Source of the DNA: Stephanodiscus triporus | Lineage: Eukaryota > Bacillariophyta > Thalassiosirophyceae > Thalassiosirales > Thalassiosiraceae | NCBI GenBank assembly: GCA_036939755.1 | Contig: JALLAZ010000333.1 | Span: forward strand, 1-16,947 | Length of the DNA: 16,947 bases | Reading direction: 5' to 3' | The notes under the pieces: model-generated | Database searches by the model: none | The model's input: only the letters and a program-made list of their open reading frames with translations | What the model was told of the DNA's origin: nothing | Shown here: piece by piece, positions 7,788 through 14,760 of the stretch | Layout: the number at the start of each line of letters is the position of its first letter | Numbering within the stretch: position 1 is the first letter of the stretch | Program-made: the position numbers and the translations under genes

Positions 7788-8334
7788 CCCCCCGGTGTGT
7801 AGATATTAAATTCTGAATTACCTATTTTCCCCAAACAATATAGAGAAGTCGATATGATAGAGAGGTCTATGTTAGTAAGGTAAATGAAGAAGGAGAGTGG
7901 ATGAGAGATTGCCATATTTTGCTACCAGCCGCAAGAATTGGGAAATTTTCCAATCGAAGTCGACCGCCCATGTTCATGTAGGAATCAGTATGTTGAAAAT
8001 TTTAGAGGCAAGAGCGAAAAAAAACACCCCAACCATGGCGGTCGCCGTCGCCATGTGGCCGCCATTAGTGCTCCACCCCTGGCTCCGAGGCATAGTAGAA
8101 CCTTAGCGAATGTGCTATGCAACAAGGCTGTGTTGTTAAAACTAGATAAATTATCATGAATAATACTTATTAGCCTATTTTCTGGGATGACCACAATTGC
8201 ACTCAAAACACTAACAAAATGAGCGCCAGGCACACATTTTCACTATGGCGGCCGCCATCGTACCATGGCCGCTTTTGTGCCCTCTACCAGGTGCAGAGGC
8301 ATACTGTATGTTTGGCCTGAATTTACCACCCCCA
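7788..8334. other. Gene-free spacer with GGCGGCC palindromes
   Basis: No open frame here has recognisable protein character. CATGGCG-(8 nt)-CGCCATG lies at 8034-8055, and a perfect 14-bp palindrome with half-site ATGGCGG lies at 8245-8258; the sequence around the two is related in inverted orientation. TACTGTATGTTTGGCC at 8302-8317 repeats a motif found at 2374. Confidence 0.45.
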
Positions 8335-8481
8335 AATTGGGGGCAAATTCACCGCACCCCCTGGTGTGCTAACAAGCATATGTTATGGTTGCAAGGACTA
8401 GTTTAATGTGTGAACTAGTCCTTGCAATCACAAAATATGCCGTGGTACCACTGGAAGTTGGCCCTGAATTTGCCCCCAATT
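8335..8481. mobile_element. 147-bp near-palindromic MITE-like element
   Basis: The sequence is symmetrical around base 8408 with no net indel. The outer arms, 8335-8351 and 8465-8481, are perfect 17-bp inverted repeats (AATTGGGGGCAAATTCA). The inner arms, 8376-8403 and 8413-8440, match at about 25 of 28 positions, including a perfect 15-bp core (TTGCAAGGACTAGTT) around a 9-nt loop. The 24 bp between inner and outer arms have diverged. It has no coding capacity. A target duplication was not identified, so the true ends could lie slightly outside. Confidence 0.7.
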
Positions 8482-8716
8482 AGAAGGGAACAGGTTTAAC
8501 AGCTTAACTGCTAAGTCCGTTCCAGCGGGAACAAAAAACCCCCACCCCGTAGGATTGGTAAATAGGAATTAGTACCGAATCACCATTGTCCCCACACACA
8601 ACAGAACACAAACACCCCCACCATGGTGAGCTGTTCCCCCCTTCAGCAGCGGCATGGGTTTAGTGTAGTATCCGCTCGATCCGACGCAAGGCCGACGCAG
8701 AAGAGGGATAGGGCGA
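8482..8716. other. Non-coding spacer
   Basis: C-rich, A-rich sequence with a short CACCATGGTG palindrome near 8620. No gene, RNA or long repeat was recognised. Confidence 0.4.
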
Positions 8717-8880
8717 AGGCGCAGACGCACGGTTTAAACTCAATTGCAAAAATAACAGAGTAATTAATTTAATACTACTAGCCTTTCTGTTTTTCACCAG
8801 GCGCGGAGGTGCGGTTCAAACTAAATTGCAAAAATAACAGAGTAATTATTTTTATTCTACTAGCCTTTCTGTTTTTTCAC
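8717..8880. repeat. 82-bp tandem duplication
   Basis: 8717-8798 and 8799-8880 abut directly and share AATTGCAAAAATAACAGAG, TACTAGCCTTTCTGTTTTTC and the GCG-rich start, with only scattered substitutions. Confidence 0.9.
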
Positions 8881-10280
8881 CATTCGCTCACCTGTTTTTG
8901 GTAAAGGGAGCCAAAATGGCATCCATTGTCCTCAGTGGACCACCATAATATACAAACTAAATTAATACATTGTAAAGAACAATGGTATAGCTCGGCTTTA
9001 TATTTAATCGACCATAAGATGGTCTTTTGTCTACGTTTATGCATGCCAAAAAATCGACGACAGAAAAAAAATCATCTCTACTTTGCGGGCTAGTTCGATG
9101 GCCATGCGGATTAGGTGATACGAAGCTGAGTGCATTGCCCAGTACGGCAGGTCTAGGGCTACCCTAGATGCCATCAGAGGCCACCATTGGGCAAGCAATT
9201 TTAGCGTAAAAATCAAATCGATTTGTGGCGTTGCAAAATCACTTTTCCGAAGCTAGCGCTCAAAAGGCACGAAATGGACCCTCAACTCAGCTCATCAAAG
9301 CAACAAGCTGCATAGAAAGGTCCGAATGCCATGTTTAAAGTCAACAAGCTCAGCTATTTTCTGGCTATCAAACGGTAACAACGGACAAACATTGGGTGAA
9401 GTTACCAACCTGCAAAGAAGCTTGTTAAAAAATGTGCCATCATGATGGCACATGCTGCTAAGCTGTCAATTCAATATCAAGGTTAAAGTCATGACTTCCC
9501 ACACAACAAAATATGTCTCACGAAAACTTGCAGGGACAGAGAAACACTGCTAAATCTGATGCTATGTTGAATATGGAGGGCAGTACTTAGTAACCAAGGT
9601 CAAGCAACACGCTTTTAGTTGCATGATGGGGTAGTGTTAGTATGAGCATGTGCTATGTTGGGGCGAAAACACTGCTGGCATCTGATACAGCAGCATCGCC
9701 ATTTTAAATGATTTCCTTATAGCTTCTATCTTAAGACCTGACTAGGGGTTTCAAATCAGTGAATTTTCAAAAATTATTGGGTACAAATTAATTATCAATG
9801 TGGCCGCTGAAGTTTTAGGGTGCTGGCAATATAGGCACCTAATAGTAGGGACATCAAGTAAATGAACTTAAAATGCAAACCATGTTGCTTCTGTGCTGTG
9901 AAGGCTTTTTTCTTTGATCACAACCGTTGATAACAGCTATGCAATGGTCAACTAAATGAAATAGAACCTTTTCTTGATGGTATACAAGCAATTTTTGGAC
10001 AAATATGTTCTTGTAATTCTTCTGGCATTGACCACGCACAACTCCCCGGATGCAATTTTTGGCTGCATGTGATTGAGTTGATCCAATTATTGTCAAGTTA
10101 AGCTCATTTTGATTGCACACAGTAATGGTCACTTGTAAGATAATGAATTATATGACATAAACTTTCATGAATTTTTAGCATCAACCTAGTTGATAGAGTC
10201 CCCCCCTGCTACTAATAACAACATTGATTCCCAATATCAATAATACAATTACTACAACAATCCCACCTAAAATGATCAGC
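8881..10280. other. 1.4-kb gene-free region with structured inverted repeats
   Basis: AT-rich sequence with frequent stops in all frames. A nested cruciform at 9135-9194 has outer TTGCCCA/TGGGCAA, middle GGCA/TGCC and inner TCTAGGG-CTA-CCCTAGA. CAAATCGATTTG, a 12-bp palindrome, lies near 9215, and a perfect 22-bp palindrome at 9432-9453 (half-site ATGTGCCATCA). AACAAGCT occurs twice in one direction and once inverted. A 92-codon minus-strand frame at 9854-10132 has no recognisable domain. The last part is the likely 3' flank of the sulfotransferase gene. Confidence 0.5.
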
Positions 10281-11966
10281 CTAACTCAACGCAATCTGGA
10301 AGCTGTAAAGATGTTGAGAATACACATACAGTTCCCAGTCAAACTTGTTCTTCTCCATGATCTTTCGCCACGGGTCCGAGCCTTCCTGTGCGTCCACGTC
10401 GACAAGATCGGCCGTGCCGTACGTTTCCTTGGCCATTCCCTCCAGGATTGCACTTTCGAAGCAGGCAAGAGTCCTCTCGTTCAACTTCCCCCCATTCATC
10501 GCATGATCCCATCCAAAGTATCTCGCGTAGTGTCGTATCGCCCCCAGGACGTCGCTGTACAATCCCACCACCGCCTTCCTACGCAGGATCTCCTTGGCCG
10601 TCTGCATATCCTGCGCGGTGAGCACCGCGTCTTCGCCCTTGCCGACCAACGTCCTCGTCATCCAGTTGTCGGCGACGTAGTCGCTCTCGGCGAACTCGGC
10701 GTACGACATGCCCTCGTCATCGCCCTCCATCAACTTGCCGTGATCCCACCGACGCAGGTATCGGAAACGGGCGAATTCCCTCTCGGCCGGATGTCGTACC
10801 ACCACGAAGAGCCTGCCCCTGTTCGCGGCCGAGAACAGCCCCGACGCCTCATGCAGGAGAGGGGAGTGGACGACGTCGGCCATGCCCGACGATCCCAGTC
10901 GCAAAACGCTCGCCCTCGCTATCCCCCCCGGAGTCGACAGGTCGACGTTCAGGTACTTCTTTCCCATGATCATCACCGTCGACAGGCGAAGGTCGTCGTC
11001 GCGCGTATCCGCCGCCACCGCGGACACCCCCCCGTCGTCATCCTGATCGAGGCCCCTGCCGTCGCTCGCCTGGACGAGGCCCAGGCACGATCCGACGGCC
11101 CCCTCGACGATCGATCCGCCCGCGTAGGGCAATCCCCAGAACAGCGGCACGTCCACCCGCCTGACATTCTCCTCCATCGTCACGCTTCCGTACCCGTCCA
11201 TCTCGACCGACGCGGGCACACGGACGGTCCCGGCGGCCCAGTCGGCCAGGTTCTCGTGGATCGACGTCGGTACGGCGGAGCCCGGCACGGGCCCGGGCGC
11301 GTCGTCGCCTGCCCGGGGGGGGGGGGGGGGGGGAAAGGAGGATGCCGAGGCGCGGTCCGGGGGGTGAGGGGGGAATGGCGTTCGTTGGGGGAAAAAAGAA
11401 AATGAAATAATAAAGAAAAACACGACCCTAGCTAGGGCCAGGGTCCGGCGATGGGAACGATCCGGGGTGGTATCGAGGGAGAGACAAGCAGCCTCACCGA
11501 ACTTCCAGTCGACGCCCCCCGCGGATCCGTCCCCTCCGCCGCCGCCACCGTCGTAAAAAATCGGCGACGACGACGACACCGACGACCCGGCGGCGGCCGC
11601 GTAGGAGGAGGAGGAGGATGGGGGGGGGAAAGAGCGCATCCGCGGCTCGATCCAATCCTCGGCGGTCCTGACGGAAATGAAATTCTCCAACGTTAGGAGG
11701 ACGCCGACAGTCGCTAGGGCGAAGCACAGGCCGAGCCACACGAATCGACGGAACGGGGGGGACATGACGATTTTCGTTAGCCATTCGCGCGCGCCGCGAT
11801 GATCGAGGCCATCGGAGGACCCCGCCGGCGGACGTAACGAGACGAGGCGTATCGCGGTCATGTCCACGACGACGTCGTCGTCGTCACGGTCGTCGTTATT
11901 TCCGAGGGAGGAGGGGGGGCCTCCCCTCCTACCGCCGACGCCGACGCCGCGGGACGGCAGGAGCAT
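10281..11966 (-). CDS. Type II membrane (Golgi-type) sulfotransferase
   Basis: The protein has a short cytosolic N-terminus, one membrane span at residues 75-93 (VWLGLCFALATVGVLLTL), a Ser/Gly-rich stem and a luminal catalytic domain, numbered from the ATG at 11966. VPLFWGLPYAGGSIV (residues 273-287) is the 5'-phosphosulfate-binding loop, equivalent to IPK.GGT. VVVRHPAEREFARFRY (388-403) is the 3'-phosphate-binding segment of PAPS sulfotransferases, with Ala where the loop often has Ser. NWMTR, VVGLYSDVLGAIRHYARYFGW and the C-terminal FDWELYVYSQHLY fit diatom sulfotransferase-like proteins I recall. It should transfer sulfate from PAPS to glycans or proteins in the secretory pathway. Residues 157-220 are best read as an intron (see separate entry), giving about 498 residues. 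The true start is probably upstream at 12444. TAG stop at 10281-10283. Confidence 0.8.
   Translation of the reverse strand: MLLPSRGVGVGGRRGGPPSSLGNNDDRDDDDVVVDMTAIRLVSLRPPAGSSDGLDHRGAREWLTKIVMSPPFRRFVWLGLCFALATVGVLLTLENFISVRTAEDWIEPRMRSFPPPSSSSSYAAAAGSSVSSSSPIFYDGGGGGGDGSAGGVDWKFGEAACLSLDTTPDRSHRRTLALARVVFFFIISFSFFPQRTPFPPHPPDRASASSFPPPPPPRAGDDAPGPVPGSAVPTSIHENLADWAAGTVRVPASVEMDGYGSVTMEENVRRVDVPLFWGLPYAGGSIVEGAVGSCLGLVQASDGRGLDQDDDGGVSAVAADTRDDDLRLSTVMIMGKKYLNVDLSTPGGIARASVLRLGSSGMADVVHSPLLHEASGLFSAANRGRLFVVVRHPAEREFARFRYLRRWDHGKLMEGDDEGMSYAEFAESDYVADNWMTRTLVGKGEDAVLTAQDMQTAKEILRRKAVVGLYSDVLGAIRHYARYFGWDHAMNGGKLNERTLACFESAILEGMAKETYGTADLVDVDAQEGSDPWRKIMEKNKFDWELYVYSQHLYSFQIALS
11309..11497 (-). 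other. Predicted 189-nt in-frame intron of the sulfotransferase gene
   Basis: On the minus strand the donor GTGAGG starts at 11497 and the acceptor GGGCAG ends at 11309, preceded by a pyrimidine tract containing 19 C's (11315-11333). The length is 63 codons and the intron has no stop, so the frame reads through it. The encoded text (aromatic run, then PPHPPDR and PPPPPP) is unlike the neighbouring protein. Splicing joins KFG to DDAPG without a frame change. Confidence 0.65.
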
Positions 11967-12444
11967 CGACGCCCTCGTGCCGATGGTGCCGTCGTCGCTG
12001 TAGTGGCCCCCCCCTCCCCCTCCCCCTCCCCATCCCCCCCCCTTGTCGCCACGGTAAGTCCCGACGAGCTCGTTGGCATTCTCGCCGTTGGACGTCCCCC
12101 CCCCCCACGCCCGGCGCGCCGCGGTGGGATCCGGCGAGCGCCCTCATCTCGTCCTTGTCGAGCTCGACGTCCTCCTCGATCCGGACGTACAGGAGGAAGT
12201 TCCCCGACAGGCTCGTTCCGAGCGGCGGCGGACCGTCGGCGGCAAGGGGTTGCCGTTGTCGTCGGCCTCCCCCCCCCCCTCCCGGAGGAGGAGGATGATG
12301 GTCGGGACGATCGTCGCGCGGGGGGGAATACGGAGAGGACGACGGCCGACCCCCGCCGACCTGTCCGTCGTCGTCGTCGTCGCGGGCGCTGCCGCTGCCG
12401 CCGCCGTGGTGGTGGTGGCGGTGGAGGATGCCGCCCGATCTCAT
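11967..12444 (-). pseudogene. Probable N-terminal coding extension of the sulfotransferase, interrupted by a frameshift
   Basis: The minus-strand frame from ATG 12444 begins MRSGGILHRHHHH and reaches the protein-like GTSLSGNFLLYVRIEEDVEL and DKDEMRALAGSHRGAPG. At the C11 run of 12096-12106 the protein-like text moves to the frame of the sulfotransferase (TSNGENANELVGTYRGDKG, then HYSDDGTIGTRAS before the 11966 Met). One base fewer in the run would join them. The lower frame has a TGA at about 12145, so it cannot extend upstream by itself. This is either a homopolymer sequencing error, a length polymorphism, or evidence that the gene really starts at 11966. Simple-sequence composition limits confidence. 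Confidence 0.4.
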
Positions 12445-12491
12445 GCTGCCTTCGTGGTGGGGCTGTACGGCGACGATGTGTCGATGGCCAT
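12441..12491 (-). promoter_or_regulatory. Short uORF overlapping the candidate sulfotransferase start
   Basis: On the minus strand an ATG at 12491 opens a 16-residue frame (MAIDTSSPYSPTTKAA) whose TGA overlaps the ATG at 12444 as ATGA. Such an overlap could couple or restrain translation of the main frame. It matters only if 12444 is the true start. Confidence 0.35.
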
Positions 12492-12671
12492 GATCACGTG
12501 GATGTTGGATATTTATTTTATTGTGAGTCACGGTCGCCGGTCGGCGGTGCTTGTTGTTGGGGAGATCTTTTCCCGCCAAATTAGCATTCCCCTCAAATTC
12601 TTCCGTCTTTTCCTAACTGCTCTGGTGGCGCCGCCCCGCCCCCACAACCCGAGCTCGATTCCACGCCCATC
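12445..12671. promoter_or_regulatory. Putative bidirectional promoter between divergent genes
   Basis: The sulfotransferase (minus) and the coiled-coil gene (plus) start head to head about 230 bp apart. An AT-rich island at about 12509-12522 reads AATAAAATAAATA on the minus strand and could act as a TATA-like element for the minus gene, 65-80 bp upstream of ATG 12444. No other element was recognised. Confidence 0.35.
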
Positions 12672-13037
12672 ATGTTGTCCGAAGGAAGGCGCGAGATTGT
12701 AGCGATCGAGCAACGCCTCGCCGATGCCAACGCGAGGGCGTCGCGTGCGAAAGAAACGATGGAATCGGCGCTGCAAACGCTGGAAATCGCGAAGAAGAAC
12801 TTGGACGCATCCAACGAGGAGGTGAAGGCGGCGGAGGCGCAATTGAAGGAGGCATGTGAGAGATGGCAGGTGATAGAAGTCGAGGACGATTCGGACGATG
12901 AGTTGTCAGCGGCGGCTGCTCCGTCGTCGAAGCGGAGGGAAGTTTCGGCGTCAACCTCTGGAGGCGTCCGGCAGAACGATGCGTCGGCCGCTGCAACTGC
13001 CGGTCTATCAATCTCTGCTACTGGTGTCGTCATGGAG
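12672..13037 (+). CDS. Coiled-coil protein with acidic and basic patches, first exon
   Basis: From ATG 12672 the frame encodes 122 residues before a strong 5' splice site (GAG/GTAAG at 13038). Residues 5-65 are a highly charged, Ala-rich heptad-like helix (REIVAIEQRLADANARASRA and so on, no Pro or Gly) expected to form a coiled coil. An acidic stretch follows (VEDDSDDELS, 70-79, CK2-site-like), then a basic KRR that could be nuclear-targeting, and an Ala/Ser-rich tail. Without splicing the frame would end three codons later at 13044-13046. I recall similar charged-helix N-termini in predicted proteins of centric diatoms, but no function. Longer minus-strand frames over this region read as Arg/Ser-rich shadow text. 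The gene shares its upstream region with the sulfotransferase. Confidence 0.6.
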
Positions 13038-13100
13038 GTAAGATAAGCGAACACGTTGTTTGTGTGATTTTTGCTAATGGGACCTTTTGACTTATTTGAG
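13038..13100 (+). other. Predicted 63-nt intron
   Basis: Donor GTAAGA at 13038, branch-like TTGCTAATGG at about 13070-13080, and a pyrimidine/T-rich end TTATTTGAG with AG at 13099-13100. It contains in-frame stops, so retention would end the protein at once. The only downstream AG within reach is this one. Confidence 0.6.
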
Positions 13101-13359
13101 TCGTCGTCGACGACGACGTTCCAACCGTTCTTCTCCCCCTTCTCCCCCGTCTTCTCCCCCGAAGCGACAACGACGAGGAGATCAATCGACGGGAACGACC
13201 CCCATGCTCGAACGACTTCACGCCGGCAATGAACAACATTCCAACCATTCTTCTCCCCCTTCTCCCCCGTCTTCTCCCGTTCTCGTGTACGCCGGCAATG
13301 AGGACGATGACGAGGAGGACGACAACGACACCGCCGACGACGCCGGCAATGACCAATGA
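13101..13359 (+). CDS. Possible second exon: Arg/Ser/Pro-rich and acidic tail (frame uncertain)
   Basis: If the 63-nt intron is spliced, the continuing frame encodes SSSTTTFQPFFSPFSPVFSP and ends at TGA about 13228-13230. A neighbouring frame (codons at 13102, 13105 and so on) is longer and looks more like a protein: RRRRRRSNRSSPPSPPSSPP, then KRQRRGD, a second SSPPSPPSSP, and the acidic NEDDDEEDDNDTADDAGNDQ before TGA 13357-13359. It carries AGNE/AGND repeats. The predicted splice phase does not feed that frame. Either another splice choice, a frameshift, or simple non-coding repeat is possible. Confidence 0.3.
13119..13278 (+). repeat. Direct repeat of about 40 bp, spaced 120 bp
   Basis: TTCCAACCGTTCTTCTCCCC at 13119 and TTCCAACCATTCTTCTCCCC at 13239 continue identically through CCTTCTCCCCCGTCTTCTCC. 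The 120-bp offset preserves reading frame. CGCCGGCAATGA-like motifs recur at about 13221, 13291, 13341 and 13399. Confidence 0.85.
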
Positions 13360-13433
13360 CAATGAGGACTATCTTAGTCGTCGACAACTTGTCGTGTACG
13401 CCGTCAATGACATTGGACGAGGCAATGACAATG

Positions 13434-13583
13434 ATTGTCGTTGTCGTCGTTCTACAGTGGAAGTGCCCCCGGCAACGACAATGATTGGGATCCCAATGTT
13501 AGTCATGAAGTCGTCCGAACTCGGCGTCGTCACGAGGAACCAGGGGGGCACTTCCGTTGTAGAACGACGACAACGAGGACAAT
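13434..13583. repeat. Long inverted repeat with a palindromic centre
   Basis: The left arm 13434-13470 (ATTGTCGTTGTCGTCGTTCT through GGAAGTGCCCCC) pairs with the right arm 13544-13583 (GGGGGCACTTCCGTTGTAGA through GGACAAT) with only a few mismatches and a 3-nt offset. The 73-bp spacer holds a perfect 14-bp palindrome, half-site ATTGGGA, at 13484-13497. Confidence 0.85.
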
Positions 13584-13740
13584 CTGGGGATGAGCAAGAC
13601 ATGGAGCCGCAAAGAGGATGGAGGTGGGGAGGATGGAGGAGGTCCATTGCTTGTGAGCTATCCATTTCACAACACTTTCGTAGCCTGATTCCCCCCCCCC
13701 CTTCGACCATCTCTCTCTCTCATTCTCTTTCTCTCGTTCT

Positions 13741-14217
13741 ATGTGGAAAGTTCTTCTTTTATTGTGTGCTATCATCTATTGGTTCATTCCGCAACAAAAC
13801 AATGGATATGTTCCAGATAGTAATATATGCTACTTTAAGATTTCAGAATGGCGTGAAAAACTTTCATGGCCCAAGAATCATACTTGCAATATGTCTTCAC
13901 TATACCACACTTGTCCAGTTCATGGAATTTGCGAATACGGGAGATTCGTAGGTTGCGAATCGGGTTACTTGTCTACGAACCATGAAGGGAGGCATACTTG
14001 TGAGATCTATTGGAAGAAGGCGCAAGATTACCTGGACCATTTTTTGAAGCAAAAGAAGGAGGCGAAGCAACGGAAGTGTCCATCAGAAGGTCCAGGTGAA
14101 TCAGCTCAAAGAGTCAATAAGTCACAATCGATGGGCCATCAGGATGCTCCACCCGCCAAAAAGTCCTGTCGTCGTGTCGACAATACTGGAACTAACAACG
14201 GCAGAGGTGATGTTTGA
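13741..14217 (+). CDS. Membrane-anchored Cys-rich protein, MAN1/Src1 (MSC) luminal-domain-like
   Basis: The frame has a hydrophobic segment at residues 4-16 (VLLLLCAIIYWFI), then a luminal/extracellular Cys-rich part: C30, C49, C58, C64, C72, C87. The core CPVHGICEYGRFVGCESGY followed by a downstream Cys resembles the CP.HG.C.NG.L.C..GY pattern I know from the Man1-Src1p C-terminal domain of inner-nuclear-membrane proteins, where it also follows a membrane span. A charged helix (YWKKAQDYLDHFLKQKKEAKQRKC) follows, then a polar tail ending at TGA 14215-14217. The full domain is much longer, so this may be a fragment or one exon. A C11 run and a CT-rich tract precede the ATG, and an AG at 13747-13748 could be a splice acceptor, so upstream exons may exist. 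A secreted EGF-like small protein is the alternative. Confidence 0.5.
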   Translation: MWKVLLLLCAIIYWFIPQQNNGYVPDSNICYFKISEWREKLSWPKNHTCNMSSLYHTCPVHGICEYGRFVGCESGYLSTNHEGRHTCEIYWKKAQDYLDHFLKQKKEAKQRKCPSEGPGESAQRVNKSQSMGHQDAPPAKKSCRRVDNTGTNNGRGDV

Positions 14218-14310
14218 CTTGAGAGGGTTTGCTCTGTTCAGTCATGACAAGTGTTTATTATGTTTATGAAGTTGCAGGTGCAAGACTGCTAAAAGATACC
14301 AAAGACTATG
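14218..14310 (+). other. Possible intron or 3' flank of the Cys-rich gene
   Basis: GAG/GTGATG near 14208 could be a donor and TGAAGTTGCAG/GTGC near 14278 an acceptor. If spliced, the protein would continue past 14217. This rests only on dinucleotide signals. Confidence 0.25.
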
Positions 14311-14628
14311 TAAGAGTATTTGTTGACTATTGTGCTACAATGGCAGAGTATGATGATGGAATTAATGGCTTTGACAACTGTTTTACTTTACAGCCTCTTC
14401 TAGTAGTGCAGATAGATACATTTAGAATGACATATCTCCACAGACAAACACCTATACATAAGAGTATTTGTTGATTATTGTGCTACAAAGGCAGGGAGTG
14501 AGATGTTTATTGTTAGGAAAGATGTTTTATGATGTAATTGATGGCTATTGGTGTCTAATTTTCACAGCCCCTTGAAGTGCAGATAGAAACACTTAGAATG
14601 ACATACCCGTGGACTAACACATACATAT
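14311..14628 (+). repeat. Imperfect tandem duplication of about 150-170 bp
   Basis: TAAGAGTATTTGTTGACTAT at 14311 recurs at 14459 with one change. ATGATG(G/T)AATT(A/G)ATGGCT, a TTTACAG/TTCACAG pyrimidine-AG motif, and GTGCAGATAGA.ACA.TTAGAATGACATA follow in both copies. Copy 2 carries about 35 extra bp. No continuing open frame spans the copies. Confidence 0.8.
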
Positions 14629-14647
14629 GGCTCCTAAAAATGCATGA

Positions 14648-14760
14648 CTTTTTGTCATCATCTTGAAGAAGAAGGGGCATGCTGAAGAGGAATGCAAGCA
14701 TAGTGATAGCTTGATCTTATATTTGCTCCTAGATAGAGAGAATGAGGGAGAAGATTGACT
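14648..14760 (+). pseudogene. Possible remnant of a second Gag-like zinc knuckle
   Basis: One frame reads VIILKKKGHAEEECKHSDS, whose KKKGHAEEEC part matches the second half of a CX2CX4HX4C knuckle (GH-X4-C). The neighbouring frame contains TGT CAT CAT just upstream, so a one-base shift could restore the first half. No flanking retrotransposon domain was recognised. Confidence 0.22.

Noticed and set aside
9854..10132. 92-codon minus-strand frame
   Set aside because: No recognisable motif, AT-rich surroundings and no partner exon; kept as gene-free.
10224..11405. Long plus-strand open frame (393 codons) opposite the sulfotransferase
   Set aside because: It is Arg/His/Pro-rich antisense text; the minus strand carries the recognisable PAPS-binding motifs and membrane span.
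12593..13387. 264-codon minus-strand frame over the coiled-coil gene
   Set aside because: It is Ser/Arg low-complexity text. The plus strand has a heptad-like charged helix and a consensus GTAAG donor.
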